Assembly: GCA_030248215.1 (NCBI GenBank)
Contig: JASANG010003891.1
Location: forward strand, 1-64,000
DNA from: Enoplolaimus lenunculus
Lineage: Eukaryota; Nematoda; Enoplea; Enoplida; Thoracostomopsidae
Length of the DNA stretch: 64,000 bases
Direction: 5' to 3'
Shown here: positions 13,726-27,600 of the stretch, piece after piece
How the letters are laid out: every line of letters begins with the position of its first letter
How positions within the stretch are numbered: the first letter of the stretch is position 1
The notes under the pieces: generated by a model
Database searches by the model: none
What the model was told of the DNA's origin: nothing
Seen by the model: only the letters and a program-made list of their open reading frames with translations
Made by a program: the position numbers and the translations under genes

Positions 13726-14130
13726 GCGGAGGTACGGGATCTGGATCCCCTAGAATTTTGATAAAAAAGTGGTCCATCCTATATCTCGACGAGCTGAATT
13801 CAACGGTACCACTTTAATGGCTGCATGACCAACGGATCAGATGCTATGGCCCTCGAAATTATATTGCAAATACGCGCAGATTGAAGCAGGAAGTATCTAT
13901 CATTCACATGTTCGTAAAATATAAGCTTAACCGTGTTTACTCTACACAGGTTTGATTGTATATACATGTTCTATATAGTAAAAAGTTAAAATTTATAAGG
14001 CCACAACTACAGAACCACGGACCCTGCAGCACTAAAAATGGCATCGTTGATCTCAGCGCGTCGAAATCTATAAAATGAACTAACTATTTTTTATTAAATC
14101 CCTAGGGGGGTCCATATTTCGTACCTCCGC
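13726..14130. mobile_element. 405-bp inverted-repeat element, TIR GCGGAGGTACG
   Basis: The left end GCGGAGGTACGGGATCTGG and the right end, ending TTTCGTACCTCCGC, are inverted repeats. Inside them lie 'cccctag' and 'cctagggggg' words next to runs of T or A. Similar termini near 7830-7850, 7985-8015, 12520-12590 and 40925-40950 mark older, broken copies. Confidence 0.65.
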
Positions 14131-14344
14131 GTGTTTTTGTTTTACTAAATTTTCGGCACCTCCGGGTCCGGCACGTTTCCCTTCAAATTGCGCCCAGAGC
14201 GACAGTTAACTGTTTCCGTCGTGGTGCCAACATGTACAGAAAACATTCCCGAACCAAAGGTCGGCTGTCGGCAAAACTTGCCGTAACTCGGGGGAGATGG
14301 GTGAAGCAGCAAATTTAATTTAGCTAAAATCAAGTTTTGTTTTG

Positions 14345-14907
14345 CTAAATGACGTTCATAACGAGATCTTCCATAGCTTCAGCATTGAGCAAAGGGTTCA
14401 GTCCACTTTTACCTGTAACCAAACAAAATATAAAGCTATCATACGTGCAATGTTTGCGTTTGCACCAGTATGGAATCTTTGGCTGTTGACTATTTCTAGA
14501 AATACGCTGTAGGTATGGCACGTATTCAGAAAATTTCACGAGCAAACAGAGCTTTTCTATTCAACATATATTTGTGAAGTGTGCAGTTCCGATTGCAATA
14601 TAAAAAATTGCCGCATTGCAATCTTGCGATTGCTGTTCAACAATTTCTTTATTGCTTTCTATTTTGAAGACATTAATAAATAATGTGTAAAAATACAATG
14701 AAACTTGTATTAACAAATGTATTTGCAGCGTATAAGAAAAACACTTGGTGTTACTATATTTTGCAAAATTACGATATGTAAAAACCGGTCTGTAAACATG
14801 TGGTAACAGGTTGGTCCGTTGTAGAGAAGTTTCAATGCTATATCTAGCGTGTTAGATGACGGCAGGTTTAGCTGAAAAATGTCAGATCCAATAAAACCAT
14901 CGCTTGT
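14345..14907 (-). pseudogene. Three-exon remnant, weak resemblance to Sulfotransfer_4 family
   Basis: Three minus-strand segments can be joined with matching phases: 14786-14907, 14445-14506, 14345-14412 (TAG stop). The first holds LPSSNTLDIALKLL followed by NGPTCYHM. In P-loop sulfotransferases of the Sulfotransfer_4 type this place reads PRTGT followed by GPCYHM. The P-loop residues are not kept, the remaining roughly 45 residues match nothing I know, and no upstream exon or start was found because the 3' end of the PLEKHD1-like gene lies there. A truncated, non-functional copy is the best guess. The resemblance is from memory and weak. Confidence 0.25.
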
Positions 14908-15054
14908 CTGCAAACATGGCCATCCTTTTAGTTATTCCGTCTGCCATCCTTTGCTTTAACAAATGATCGTATATGTTGTTTAAATTCAGGGCACAAGCGG
15001 ATTAAAATATTGATGCCAGAACATTCAAAATAGGATGTCTCGCTATTTTATCTT

Positions 15055-15060
15055 TTTATT
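15055..15060 (-). terminator. Poly(A) signal of the PLEKHD1-like gene
   Basis: AATAAA on the minus strand, 120 bases past the predicted TAG stop at 15180-15182 and correctly oriented. Its position supports the chosen last exon. Confidence 0.5.
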
Positions 15061-15179
15061 CTCAGCTCCCTTATATATAATACATAGCCTACATTTAAAG
15101 TTAAGGTTTAAGTTTGGGCTTTCAAGCATAAGCAATTTCGTACGCTTATGTTTAGGCATAAGTAAGCCTTGTCCTAAGC

Positions 15180-18100
15180 CTAAAGTGTAAATGTCAAGTT
15201 AAGCGTATAAGAGCCACTCGACATGAACGTCAAGTTAAGCGTATAAGAGCGACACACAGTGTCAGTTCCATCATATCTCGGAGGAGTCGGCATGCCTGAA
15301 ACAGAAGAAATGAAAGAAAAATGGAAACTTACAACTTGCGTCCCACATATCGTATGCTTCTTCAGGAATACATATAGTGTAACATTTATCGGTTGAACTT
15401 AAACATCGTCTTGACAGGGCTTTGTATTGCTTTTGGCTGTTCGACGGTGGCGAGTCGGAGCAATACTCCGCACATGATTCTGTTGTGGGCTCATGCGAAG
15501 GACTCCGGGTTATTTTAATTTTCTGTCGCTCAGGCGGGTATGATTTTTCATCTGGAACGTCTGTGCTGAACGAAAATGGTTTCGTTCGCCGAGACTCTGC
15601 TGCTGATTTTGCTGCTTCTTTTGCTAAGTTTTCGAAAAATTCTAAAATTAAAATTGATTACATCAATCATGCGAAGGGCTCCGGGTTATTTTAGTTTTCT
15701 GTCGCTCAGGCGGGTGTGATTTTTCATCTGGAACGTCTGTGCTGAACGAAAATGGTTTCGCTCGCCGAGACTCTGCTGCTGATTTTGCTGCTTCTTTTGC
15801 TAAGTTTTCGAAAAATTCTAAAATTAAAATTGATTACATCAATTGACGAACATTCGAGTTGTTTTGAATATACTGTTTAAACTAAACTTTCCACTGATTG
15901 TACTATATAGTGCTATGTACGCCCAAATTTCCTTAATTAATGTGTGCATATATTGGACACATAAAATGGTTTAGTTTTAGGTTGCTTTTTGCAGTTCCTC
16001 TTCTCAGGATGCAACCAAAGTCTGTCTCCTTTCCGGCAGAAAATCCGTCTCCGCCGGCTTCGGTAGAATTTCTGCTGGAAGTGCCGGCAATTTCGGTAAC
16101 GATAATTTTCAGTTTTATGAAAAATGCGTCGTTCAGTGCGTAGAGCATTAACTTTTAGGGCAATTTTGTTAAATAAGTTGTCAGGTTTTGTTAAAAAATA
16201 GGCCAAAGATCAAAAAATTTTGCGTCACTATACCATACCGCACATTTTATCGTCGCATTGACCAGCATATCAATTTTTAAACAAAAATTTTTAACTTGCG
16301 GCGTCGTACGACATGTATATTCTTACGCTGTGAATATATAATCTGAAATAATGTTAGTACGAAATCGTATGTATGCGGTTAGCACTGCAGATCGGCGAAA
16401 TTTTGCGCATCTCGATACCTGTTAGTTTTAACTGAAACGCACCTTTTAACCTTTGCACGTCTCCTTTCAATCGATTGGATGGGCGACAGTCTGTTCGTTG
16501 CATTTCTTGCAACGATGATTCAATGTGCTTCAAGGCGTTTTCCGCAAATTGCAGCGAATGCTCAGCTGACAGTCGCCTTGCGGTTTCCGTCTTAAATTTT
16601 ATAAGATAGAAGAATACAGGAATAAAGTGTCAAAACATTAAAAAGCTACTGAGGATATTAGGTTTTGCTTTTTGTTTGGAGAGTTTTAAGGAATATTTAG
16701 CTATTATGTTTCGATCGTGAAACATTTAGAGATCGCAACGAAGGTGTGCAATTCCATGTTGAAATAGTGTTGTATTTACAAAATATTTTTCTCACTCTGA
16801 AATTCACAGTTTCCCAGTGTCCAAATCCGCCAGCCTCTTAGTGTCCCAGTCTCCCAATGTCCCAGTATCTCAGAATTTCAGTTTCCAGTGTCTCAGTCTC
16901 CCAGTGTTTTAGACTCCCAGTGTTTTAGACTCCTAGTGTCTTAGATCGCAGTGTTCCAATCTCCCATAGTGGACAGGTCCTTATAATTTAGCATGGACCA
17001 ATTTAATGGTCAATGTTTTCTCCAAGAATATATCATAATTATTAATTGTATAGAACTGACCTGTGCTCTCTCTTCTAACTCTGATGTTTTACGAAGCAAT
17101 TCCTGAAATACTCCATATCGATTGACTTGCGGTTGTTGATTTTAAAAGACTACCTTAACTCTTCGTTCCTCATCATTTAAAGGGGAACATACAAATATCT
17201 GATATCAAGAACAGGGGCGGAACAGTATTATAAGCATATTCCTAAGCCTAAGCCTAAGCCCAAGAATGAGCATATTCCTAAGCATAAGCCTAAGCCAAGC
17301 AAAAAATAGCTTAATTGCGTTTCATAACATTTGTCAGACCGCCCTCCCTCACGTCAGTAATTTCTGGATCCGCCGCTGGTTCGCTCAGAAAAAACTTAAA
17401 GGTTATCCGCTCTCGAAACGAAATCCTAGATACGCCCCTCATCATTTCAGGAGCTCTTGTACCTACGTATGGAATAGAAAAATCGTTCGTATTTGTAACT
17501 TTCACCGAAAATTTAACCTGCATCGAATAATTTTTGAGCAAACGCCGGTGTCATATTCTTTCTGTCATGATACTCTTTGGGTTGCGCTATACTTTACTAA
17601 GACGGAAGTCGGCGCGCGGCAGCGTGCGGTAATTTTGAATAAAAAGTTTTACCGCGGCGGCTTGCGGCAAAATTGTTGCCGTACCGCGCGCCAGCGGCCG
17701 GGGCGTGCGGCGGCGTCCGGCCGCGCGAGACGAGTATAGCGCAACCTTTCCCCATATAAGGTGACCCCACAATGAAATGTTAAACTTACTTCTTCTCTCG
17801 TTCGTGTTTCCTCAATTTGAATTAGTGCCGCCGATTTCTCTTGTTCCAGGTTCAATATCGATGACTCAAGAGAAGATATCCTTGAAATAGCACAAATATA
17901 TATAACAAGAAGAAGTGAAAGCATTATCTTGTGCCGGTGCAGGTATGCTACACCAACCTCCACATTTCAGTCTTTTCCGTTATCCCCACAAAACCGGCGT
18001 TTACCCAAAAAGGTTGGATTTTAAGAGTGTCATGTATATTTGAGCTTAGACCTACCATGATCATTTCACACCAAATTTTAATTTTCGAAAAATTCGATCT

Positions 18101-21100
18101 CAGGACCTAAAAAATATGTCAAAAAAAGTTAAATAAATTATACATCTTTTGACATAGCATGCGGAGCTGAGTCAAATGACGTTAAATTGTGCTAAAATCT
18201 GACAATTGTTCACCGAATTAATACGTAAAATGACAGATTTGGCGCTCTGCCACCAATCTCGTACGGCGCCAAATCAGTTACTTGACCATAACTGAAGGAG
18301 GTCATGAAAAGCTCAGATGTGTAGAGATTTTTTAAACCAGTTTATTTTTGGTCAAACGCCGGCTGGGGTGTGGATAACGGAAAAAACTTCACATTTCTGC
18401 ACCAGATATTAAATGTCGTGTTTAGCTAAACCTGTTCAGCGGCAACGACTTAAAGAACAAAAAATGTGTTTCGGCATCTCAAAACACAATCACTTCGAAT
18501 ACGCAAAATCGAAAACATTTCATATTCTGATATGAAATCCGACCAAACAACAATAATTGTGGTGTATTTTAAGAAAGAGTAGGTTATAACAACAAACGCC
18601 GATTTCTCGGAAGCGGAAACACGCATCGCGTTGCTCCTGTAATTGTTTAATTTCAACCAACCTGCTGTCACGATCAGAAACGTTAGACTCGAGATGAGAG
18701 ATTCGTTCAGATGCATCATTCAAACAGTTGTTCGTGCTATTGAGCTCAGATCGCACTTCGTTCAGTGTACTACAAGTTGCTTGATGTTGATCGCGAAGCA
18801 TAGTTAACTCTATGGACAATTGTGTGATTTTTGCTTGTCGTTCCTGTGAAAATAAAGCACAAGAATGCAGTTGACACGACACTTGACACTTTCTCAGACA
18901 TAATGAATGCTCAGACGAAAGAGTAAGCTTAAATCCAATTTATACTAGTTTTGGCCAATGTAAAGATTAGGGGTGGAACAGTATTATGAGCATATTTCTA
19001 AGCCTAAGCTTAAGCTTAAGCCTAAGTCTAAGCCTAATCCTAAGCCAAGCAAAAAAGTTAGTCTAAAAAGCTTAAGCTTACTCTATTGCAGTCCCACAGA
19101 AAAACGTTCCGCCCCTGATCTTTACATGGGCCCAAGTTTTATATATGCAGATATATTGCAATTGTTCGAGATTAAATAAAAATTACGAACTTATTCATCC
19201 AAAATCTTTTAAATTTTCGGTGCATCCGCCATTTTTTTCTTTTTCCGTTTACGTTATTTTACTGTCTGCTTACACTCTGGTTCGAGACATGTAAACTCCG
19301 AAACTTGAAGCGGAAACAAATTGTTTCAACGCTTGTAAAACAGCAATTAATATGTCCGCTTCACTCCATCTCTCATTGCACGCTTGCCTTGTATATACCT
19401 CCTACCACTTCAAGAAATTAATAAAAAACTAAAACATACTTGAGATAGTCGAATGTATCCATCGCGTTCACGTGAAATGCTTTCATTTTGTTTTGTTAAA
19501 GCTTGGTTTTTTGATTTTTCTTCAGCATTTTTCCTAGAATCATAGCGCGTTCTGTGACAGGTCTATAACATTCACTTCGCATCTTGAAATGATTTGTTTT
19601 GGTAATATTAAAAATTCAAAGTTAAACGTTCTGGTAATTGAAAACAGCAGCAGCAACAACAAAAACAACAGCCCAAGTCGTAATTCAGTTCAATTCCGAA
19701 TTGGACTAGTCCAAAGCGGAACTAGGACTTGGGCTAGCCCAAGGCGGAATTATGTCTGATAATGCTGCGGTTGTCTGATTTTGTACTTGATAGCCATAGG
19801 CTGGGTTTCTAAAACCCTACTAACGTTTCACTAAGTACGTGTTAAGTAATTACTTAGCCATTTTGTCGTTTTTAAAAGCTTACTGAGTTAAATAAATACT
19901 TAAGCCGCTGACTAAATCTGATAGATTACAAATAACTGTTCAGGTATACAAACAATCAATACGGGTCAGTTTCCCTAGTAAGAGTCCGCAAGCGGATAGA
20001 GTACCGAAACCCTAATTAGAGTCCATACATGATTTTCGGGCGAGTGGAACTAGCCTGAAAAACGCCTTGAATCTGCCGCACGGATGTAGCCAGAAAAGGG
20101 GTTACGTTCTATAACAATTACGAAAGGAGTGACGTTCCGAGCTGTCTTGTATTACCAATTGAAAACGTTCTTAAAAACCCTTGTCAAAAATCACAAAATG
20201 GAGGTGTTAGGCTGCGCCGTTGTCCTGCAGTGTTCTATCATTTCTCAATATCCTGGGGAAACTCGGTGGACCATGTCCTTTACATACCCCTTTTATTCGC
20301 ACTGGAGTTGTGAACTTCAGACAATGCTCATTATATTCAACATTATGTGAAAATGTTAAAAAGTGTTAAATTTTGTTGAGGCACCTTTCAAGATCAGCAA
20401 CATCACTTCGCATCATTCGAATATTTTCCATTAACGACGCGATTTCTTTGTGAAGCATATTTATGGTACGTTGAAGACACTGAAAAAATGAAAACAACAT
20501 CCGCTGCAGAGTATGAGACCGTTTGTTTTGATCAACTTGAAAGCATACTGGCATAAGTAAGCTGATTGGCTCTGACCAGGTCTTGTACTGCGTGTAATCT
20601 ACGACAATTCGTCGCCTGACAATTTGTCGGCCAACAGTTTCCAAACGCCAGTGAATAAATCAAAAGCATAATCCTAAGCGTAAAGCTTAAGCCGATGCCT
20701 AAGCCTAAGCACGATGTGCGACGGATTGTCGAGCCGATGAAATTTCGGATTACAAGTTGTCGGTCGACGAGTGGTCGAGGACTAATTGTCGTGATACCGT
20801 ATTACTTTAGTTGGTGATAATTAATTTTCCAAATCACTGAAATCAATATGAAAAGTTGGAAACACTATGTGAAGCAGCCCTCACCTGTATCAGGAGTGAT
20901 TGAAATATAACAAAAGCGTGTAACTGGGTACTTACGTTCTGCGCATAAAACAATGTGCCCAGCGCACGTCGCGTTTTTGTCCGACTTTCTTATTTGGGGG
21001 GCACAACTTGTGCGAATTTAAAATTGTATGGTACTAGGTATAGTTGCATACTCTTGTTAACCATCATGCACTCTTATAATTAATTGAAACGTTCATAGTA

Positions 21101-21631
21101 AGCAAAGGAAACGCACTTGAAAGCGCTGGTGTTTGATTCAGACGGAAACGCTAATGTGTTACAAACGAGCACTGGTTGTACTTACCTCAGATCGGTCGAT
21201 TTCGTCACGTAGCGTAGACGATTCGCATTCAAGGCGGCCTGACGAACGAAAAGTGAACTTTTATAACTTGAATCAAGATTCTGTTTCAGTTTTGAATAAA
21301 ATCATCAGTGAGATTTGAATTGGTTTTCAGTTTATGTATGATGGCTGTCTGAGCAACACTTGGCGTTTATATTGACTCAGCGCGTAACTGCGACAAATAT
21401 GGGTCCAGGACATGACATATATACCAATTTCATTTTTGATCAGTTTTTAACAATTCAGTGTGCTCTCTGTTTGAATTTATGTTAGCCATTTGTGCATACA
21501 TTTGAATACCATGTCGCGTTTTGTTCAAGGAACAAGTGGTAAATTTAGTTTTGACTCATTATTATTATTATTATTATTAATTATTATTAATTATTACTAT
21601 TATTATTTTACTATTATTATTATTGTTATTA

Positions 21632-21668
<37 letters not shown>

Positions 21669-24600
21669 GTTGTTGTCCACATCGTTTGTTTACCTTCGTA
21701 ATGATACTTTTCTTGGTGTAGCATCAGACCATGGTTTTCGAGCTCTTCGATCATAGTCGAACCCAACAATATGTTTTCGAGTGATCTAAAATAATTCTTT
21801 CCAATCCAAGCGAGTCAAGATATGCCCAAACTTTATGATAAGTACAAGCTTACATACAACAGTACTCAGATATTGCCAGTGTGCACTAAATTTGAACAAT
21901 TATGCAACTGTATAATTTTTGTCGGTATTTTTTACACAATTAAACGGTTTTTGGCCAATGTATAGAACAGTGCTGTTGGCGCAGTGAGGATTTTTAATTG
22001 ATGGGGGACATACAAACACTTTAAACATAGTGGGCTTATCGTACGAAAACAGTCATAATACACGCAACAACGCCTGAGAAAATAAATTTTTTCAATTCGT
22101 TCAAAATGAAATTTTCCAAAGCCATAAGGGGGCCATATAGCAAGCCAAAAATCCAAAACTTATAAATCGAATATTTTGAATTTTCCGCACCCACTGTAGT
22201 CACTTATATACTCATTGCAAGCGGAAACATTGAACATCCTTTCGTTACAATAATTAAAATGATGTTCGTGATGCTCATTAATAGTGCAATGCAGAAAACT
22301 TTTCGACAATAGCAGGCAACGTTCAATGTGAATTTTAGGACTATGGCATTTAAAGCTTACATTCTGCTTGCATCCTGTAGAGCTGTAAGCCAACTAATCA
22401 ATTCTGTTTCATCGCCAGTTGAAGCAATGAGAGCTGTCTGAAACAATTGAGGCTAATCCACGATAAATTAAAATTATATATCATAGTTTGCTAAAGTAAG
22501 TGTTTTTAGCTTCAAAAAATTTTCAAATAGTAAAACGAGACAATACGCTTATGATTTAGAAATCTCAACTATATGTATGAGTAGCAGGCTATTCCAAGTA
22601 CAGTTATAATTGCGTTCACGAGTTTGCTGGCGTATCCAAAGGATGCCCTACGTATAGAACATGGCCGAAACTTTTTCCTGTGGGTCTGTAATAGAGTCAG
22701 TTTAAGCTTTAAACATACTTTTTTCTAAGGCTTAGGCTTATTCTTAGGTTTACGAATAGGCTCATCCTCACGCTTAGGCTTAGGCGTAAGCTTAGGCTTA
22801 GGAATATGCTTGAACTACTGTTTGATCCCGTTCTATACATGGGCCCAAACGGGTTTACTTTATCATTCCCAATCACACCCACCCGACTGAGACAAAACCG
22901 ATATTTTGTATTGATGCAGAAAAATTGCGTTTGGCTGCTCGCTCGCTTCGCTCTGCGTGGTCACTGTCAAAAATTCTGGACTCGACGACTGATTTCATTG
23001 CATGTTGATACTTAAATGCAATGGTATTTTAGTTATGTGATTCAAACCGAGGCGTGTCGTGGTGCTGTTATTTTCTAAAATCTATAGATTAATCTGAGCC
23101 CAAACTTTGTTAGACATAGTGAACTTACCTGTTCGGATTCAATTCGAAAACAATATGGATGACTGTTTATGCTCCAAGGTTTTATATGTGCGCCACTTAG
23201 TGGATATGCAGCCTAAAATAGCCGTACATTCGCAAAGGAGCAAAAAATAGACAGGACTTTATACATTGAGCTTGGGCAGGTACTGTAGTGACCCAATAAA
23301 AGGGGGGACTGATATTTATTTGGCCTCACCAGAGGGTACCCCGCTTGTTATTTGGTTACGGACTGTTATTTATTAACCCACGCTCCGCCGCCTTTCGTTA
23401 CTGATAAATCCGGTACTGCAATTATCCGTTGAATTAAACGTTTTTTTGTCTTGTGTCAATAGCTTGAGCGATAATACAAGGTTATACTTATGGATGTACT
23501 TTCAAAATTTAGGCACGCTTTAAAGTTTCGAACTCAAATTATTTGGTCCTGGAGTCATTTATGCGCTACAATTAGGGCTAATTGACATTTATAGATCTAA
23601 TTAGGGTTTAGGGACTCCTATGATTTGGACTCAAAATGGAGACCGCCCTCTTACCCCCCCTTATTCGGGTCAATACAGAAACCAAGGAATCCTGAAAATT
23701 TTTTGTCCTCTTTGCAAGGTGAGCTGTCTACGGGCCTGATAAAGCTGCGTACAGAGTGTATGTTATTGGAAATATAAGAATGCGCTGTAAATACATGATA
23801 CGTTGTCAAAAACGTAGCTTTTAAATCAAATGATCAATTGAAGTTTGAAAGCGGATTGCCGTATTTTCCCATACCGCAACTGATACAGGGGAATATACGA
23901 CGATTAGTCGCCTGGCAACGTGTCAATTGACAGTTTCTGAATTCTAAGCTTACACCTTTAGCATAATACAGGGTGCAACCGGATACCTGTTTCTGGTAAA
24001 ACTCAGTGGCCGTTTCCGTTTCCGTTAAAGAAATACCGTAAATTCCGTCGCGTATGCGCTCAAAATTAGGTATATATAAATCACGTATTCTGCAATTTTT
24101 CACTACATACCTATATGCTGCAATTGTTCGATGTCAAATACAAATCACAAAATTCATCCAAAATCATAAAAATTTCGGTGCACCCGCTATATCTTCTTCA
24201 AAATTTCAAAAAGCCCGGTGAAATTTGCTTGCCGCAATTGCATTGGAAGAAACTTGAAACACCTTTGAAGCATTTATATTTTAATATGCATTTTCCATTT
24301 CAGCTTCCGTTCGCTATTCCTTTCGTTTTTGCGTTATTTTGGTCACTGTCCGTTTCCGTTTTCGTTATTTTTACTATACTTTTAGCCCTGACAAAACCCC
24401 GCCTGATACTGAACCCTAACGCTCTGATAAATTATCGGATTCATGAAATATGACGGTATGAACGAAATGCCAGCCGATGACTTGCCCGACTGACGAAATG
24501 TTATGACAGGCGAAACCGCGAGTCAAGTAAAGGTAAGATAACAAGTTTTGTTGAAATCGCGCTAAAATTTTTTTGTGATCAGCTTCTCATAGGGACTAAG

Positions 24601-27600
24601 GAGCGTCTACAAAACAAGAGAGCTAACGTGTTTCAATAGTATAAAATGAATATATACTTCAAATCAAATCGACGGAAAGTACATTGTCATCACATAAGCC
24701 AGTCAGAAAAAGTGGGCGCTATAAACTCCCAACCGGCGTACTTTAGCAGCCAATGTCTTGAACAATTTGAAAAGACCTCCTGGGCCGCAAACTTTGTTTC
24801 TATTGCGATCCAAAAACAACGCACACATACAAGATGTACAAAAACCGCATTGCTTACCCGAGGTCGTGTGAGAAATTTTTTGGCTTTTAACAGCAATCGT
24901 CCGTCAGCTTCTGTGTAGTAAAATAGAAAGCACTGTTTGAGTGCAAAAAATCTAAAATAGTCTACGTTTTTATCGCCAAATTTAAATTATAGTACCAGCG
25001 CACTCTTAAATCTAAATAGACTGGGTAGTTGCTATTTAAATTAAGAGTTTTTCTAACACTTTTAGCACGATTGTTTGGCAAATAGACAACAACGAGAAAC
25101 TTCGATTTGGTGTGTTATTAGGCTTTCAAATATGTAGATGAGACATGCCATTGATAGAGTGTAAAAACGCATCTTCCAGGTGCATACATAGGTTTTTGAT
25201 CAATATTGCGTTAATGGATGCACCATTTCTTAGTCGATTTAATCTATATATTAAAGCTGGAATGCCCCACATATGTATTTTGGGCAATTTTCCAGCATTA
25301 CTGTGTTCACAATATTTTGTTAGAACAGAACAGTGATTGTTCTTTGAAAAGAAAATTTGCATACACATTGGTGTTTATTCGATAACGTTTGCGCATTGCG
25401 TAAATCCGGCTAACTAGTAATTATTACAGCTAATGCGGTAGCTACGCAAACGTTATTTGTGTGCTGGGCAATAAATTAGCCGAACTTGAAATATGCGTTA
25501 CGTACCGAAAAACATACTTCAACATTTGCATTCTTTTAATGGAATTGCACTTATGGAGGAAATGGACAATAAAAATAACGGAAACGGATAGAGATCAAAG
25601 TAACGGAAAACCGATTGCTGTTTATCAAACAATTTGTTTCAAAATTTCACTAAGAAAACTCGGTCGTTGTGGATATTCCGCATTTTAATTTTTGCATTCC
25701 ATGTAGGTATTCTGAATACATACGCGCGTACTTGAACCGAGTATGGTAAGGCCAAATTGAACACCCAATTACAAACGTTTTAGGATAATTTTAAGCTGTT
25801 TAACACACCACAGTCTCATAGCCATCTCCAACTCTCGACATGATAGAAATTGTCAAAAAATCCGGCTAGACCGTGTCAGGATGTCGTCTTATTTTACAAG
25901 CGAATTCAAAACATCAGCTGGGAAAGTGTCCAATTTCCTAAGCTTAAGCCTAAGTCTAAGCAAAAATTAGTCTAAAGCGTAAGCTTAATATTCTATTGCA
26001 GACCCGCGCAAAAATGTTCCACCTCTGATCTTTGCACGGGCCGAACTTCACGTCTGGCTCCAACTTTGGTTACAAGCCGGCGCCATCCGGCGTCTAACCT
26101 CGGTGCCCATCTAAACAGTGTCGAGTTGCGCGACTCCAACCGTTTCATTAAAACGCCGCATTTTTGAATACCAGGAACACTATCTTGGCATGTATCAGTT
26201 GACGACGAGCTTTCTGTATTACTTGCACCACTGTTGCTACAAATATCGTCAGCTGAAACTGTCCCTGTCAGCGCTGTGTTGTCACCGTTTGGTACTTTGT
26301 CTGGCACGTTTAACATGTCGTCATCGCTTTCGAACCCAAATTCACCGATGACAACTGAATCTGGCACGATAGATGGAGACGTTGGGTCCACTAAAACAAC
26401 AGATTGATGCCTGTAGTCAGTTCAACATGCCAGGACAGAGTAGCACACGACTCACCGGTGATCGCGAGCCGGTAACAAGTTTTTGCCGTGGGTAAACCCG
26501 CGGTAAAAGTTTCAAAGCGCGGGTAAAAATTTATGATTCTTTGCCTAACCTTTAATTTGTGTAGCAAGCGACAAACATATAGGTTTCACTATATTGGCCG
26601 ATTGTTAGATTGATTTACTTATTGAATAATGGTTTGTTTTTTGCCATATGTAGGCATCAGGGTACAACCGAGGGTGTGCCTATGACTCCAGCAGAATATC
26701 GACTTCTGTTCCGAGTAGATGTTTTGCTGGGGGGTGCGGCAATTTCCGTAGTGATATTTTTTCGTACGTTACAAAAGTCTCATTTACTTTATCGGTTTGT
26801 AACTTTCAAGGGATATGATATGGTTGTTTGCGAAAAGAACTGCGAAGGAGGCCCTCGCATCCAATTTGTCTGAGCGTAGCAAAATGTTTTTCAACTTCCA
26901 TCCAAAGTTCGTAACTAAACAATTTTTGAAAAAATGTCAAAAATTTCTTGCTTTGCACGTAAACTAAACTTCATTTCAGTCTTAAGGTTAACACTGCCTA
27001 CTCAGTGGACTCAGTTCTGTTGTAAGAAGGGACCTTTGGCCACTTTGAGTTGTACTCTGAATTGAAGATGTACCGTATTCAACTGTTGTTACAGCCAGCT
27101 AATTGTTTTGCCTGACCAAAGTGGTGTATTGCGCGAGATGAACCTGTAACGACTGGGTTAATATTTGCTCGGCCACTGGGAAGGAGAGTGCTCTGGAGAA
27201 TTAGTTTGCATTCAGTTGATGTTTTGCAGCACAGTGCTACTTAGTGTTTCTTGCACGATTTAAACTTTAGTGCGGCACTGTTGAGAGTTTCTCTTTCAGT
27301 GACTGGTTAGCTTCACGAGTTGTTTAGTATAGAGCGGGGTGTCGGTACTTTTGTAGTTTAAGACGTGTAGCGACTTAGCAATTTGTTGCACGACTCTGTG
27401 AGCACAAGCCCATTGCGTTGAGTAGTCTTGACAGACATCAGAGTGTTTTATACTACATTCTGTTATGGTAATTTGTGAGTACGCATGCCAAAGCTTACTG
27501 TGATCTGTGTCGATTAGCCAACAATTGGAAGGTCCACAAAATAAAGGTGTCACCACCTTAAACGTAAGAAATAATGCAATAAATCAGTTGCACAGCAGCG

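Larger units (their letters stand above)
10911..14344. other. Intergenic stretch filled with minisatellites and inverted-repeat elements
   Basis: Between the histone-fold gene and the remnant at 14.3 kb I see no supportable exon. The stretch holds the tandem array at 11300-11830, fragments of a GGAGGTACGG-ended element at 12400-12590, the elements at 12770-13560 and 13726-14130, and an isolated terminal fragment of the TTAGGC element family at 13580-13622. Confidence 0.6.

Noticed and set aside
14345-14545. Considered as the last exons of the PLEKHD1-like gene
   Set aside because: Joining exon 14 to 14495 creates a stop at the junction, while 15180-15295 joins in phase, has an excellent acceptor and is followed by a poly(A) signal.
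21490-21756. Leucine/isoleucine-rich frame that resembles a membrane protein
   Set aside because: Produced by the (TTA)n microsatellite.
24858-24910. A shorter form of exon 3 of the PLEKHD1-like gene, using the acceptor at 24911
   Set aside because: The longer form to 24951 restores the PH-domain strand FFALKQCFLFYY and the correct phase with exon 2.
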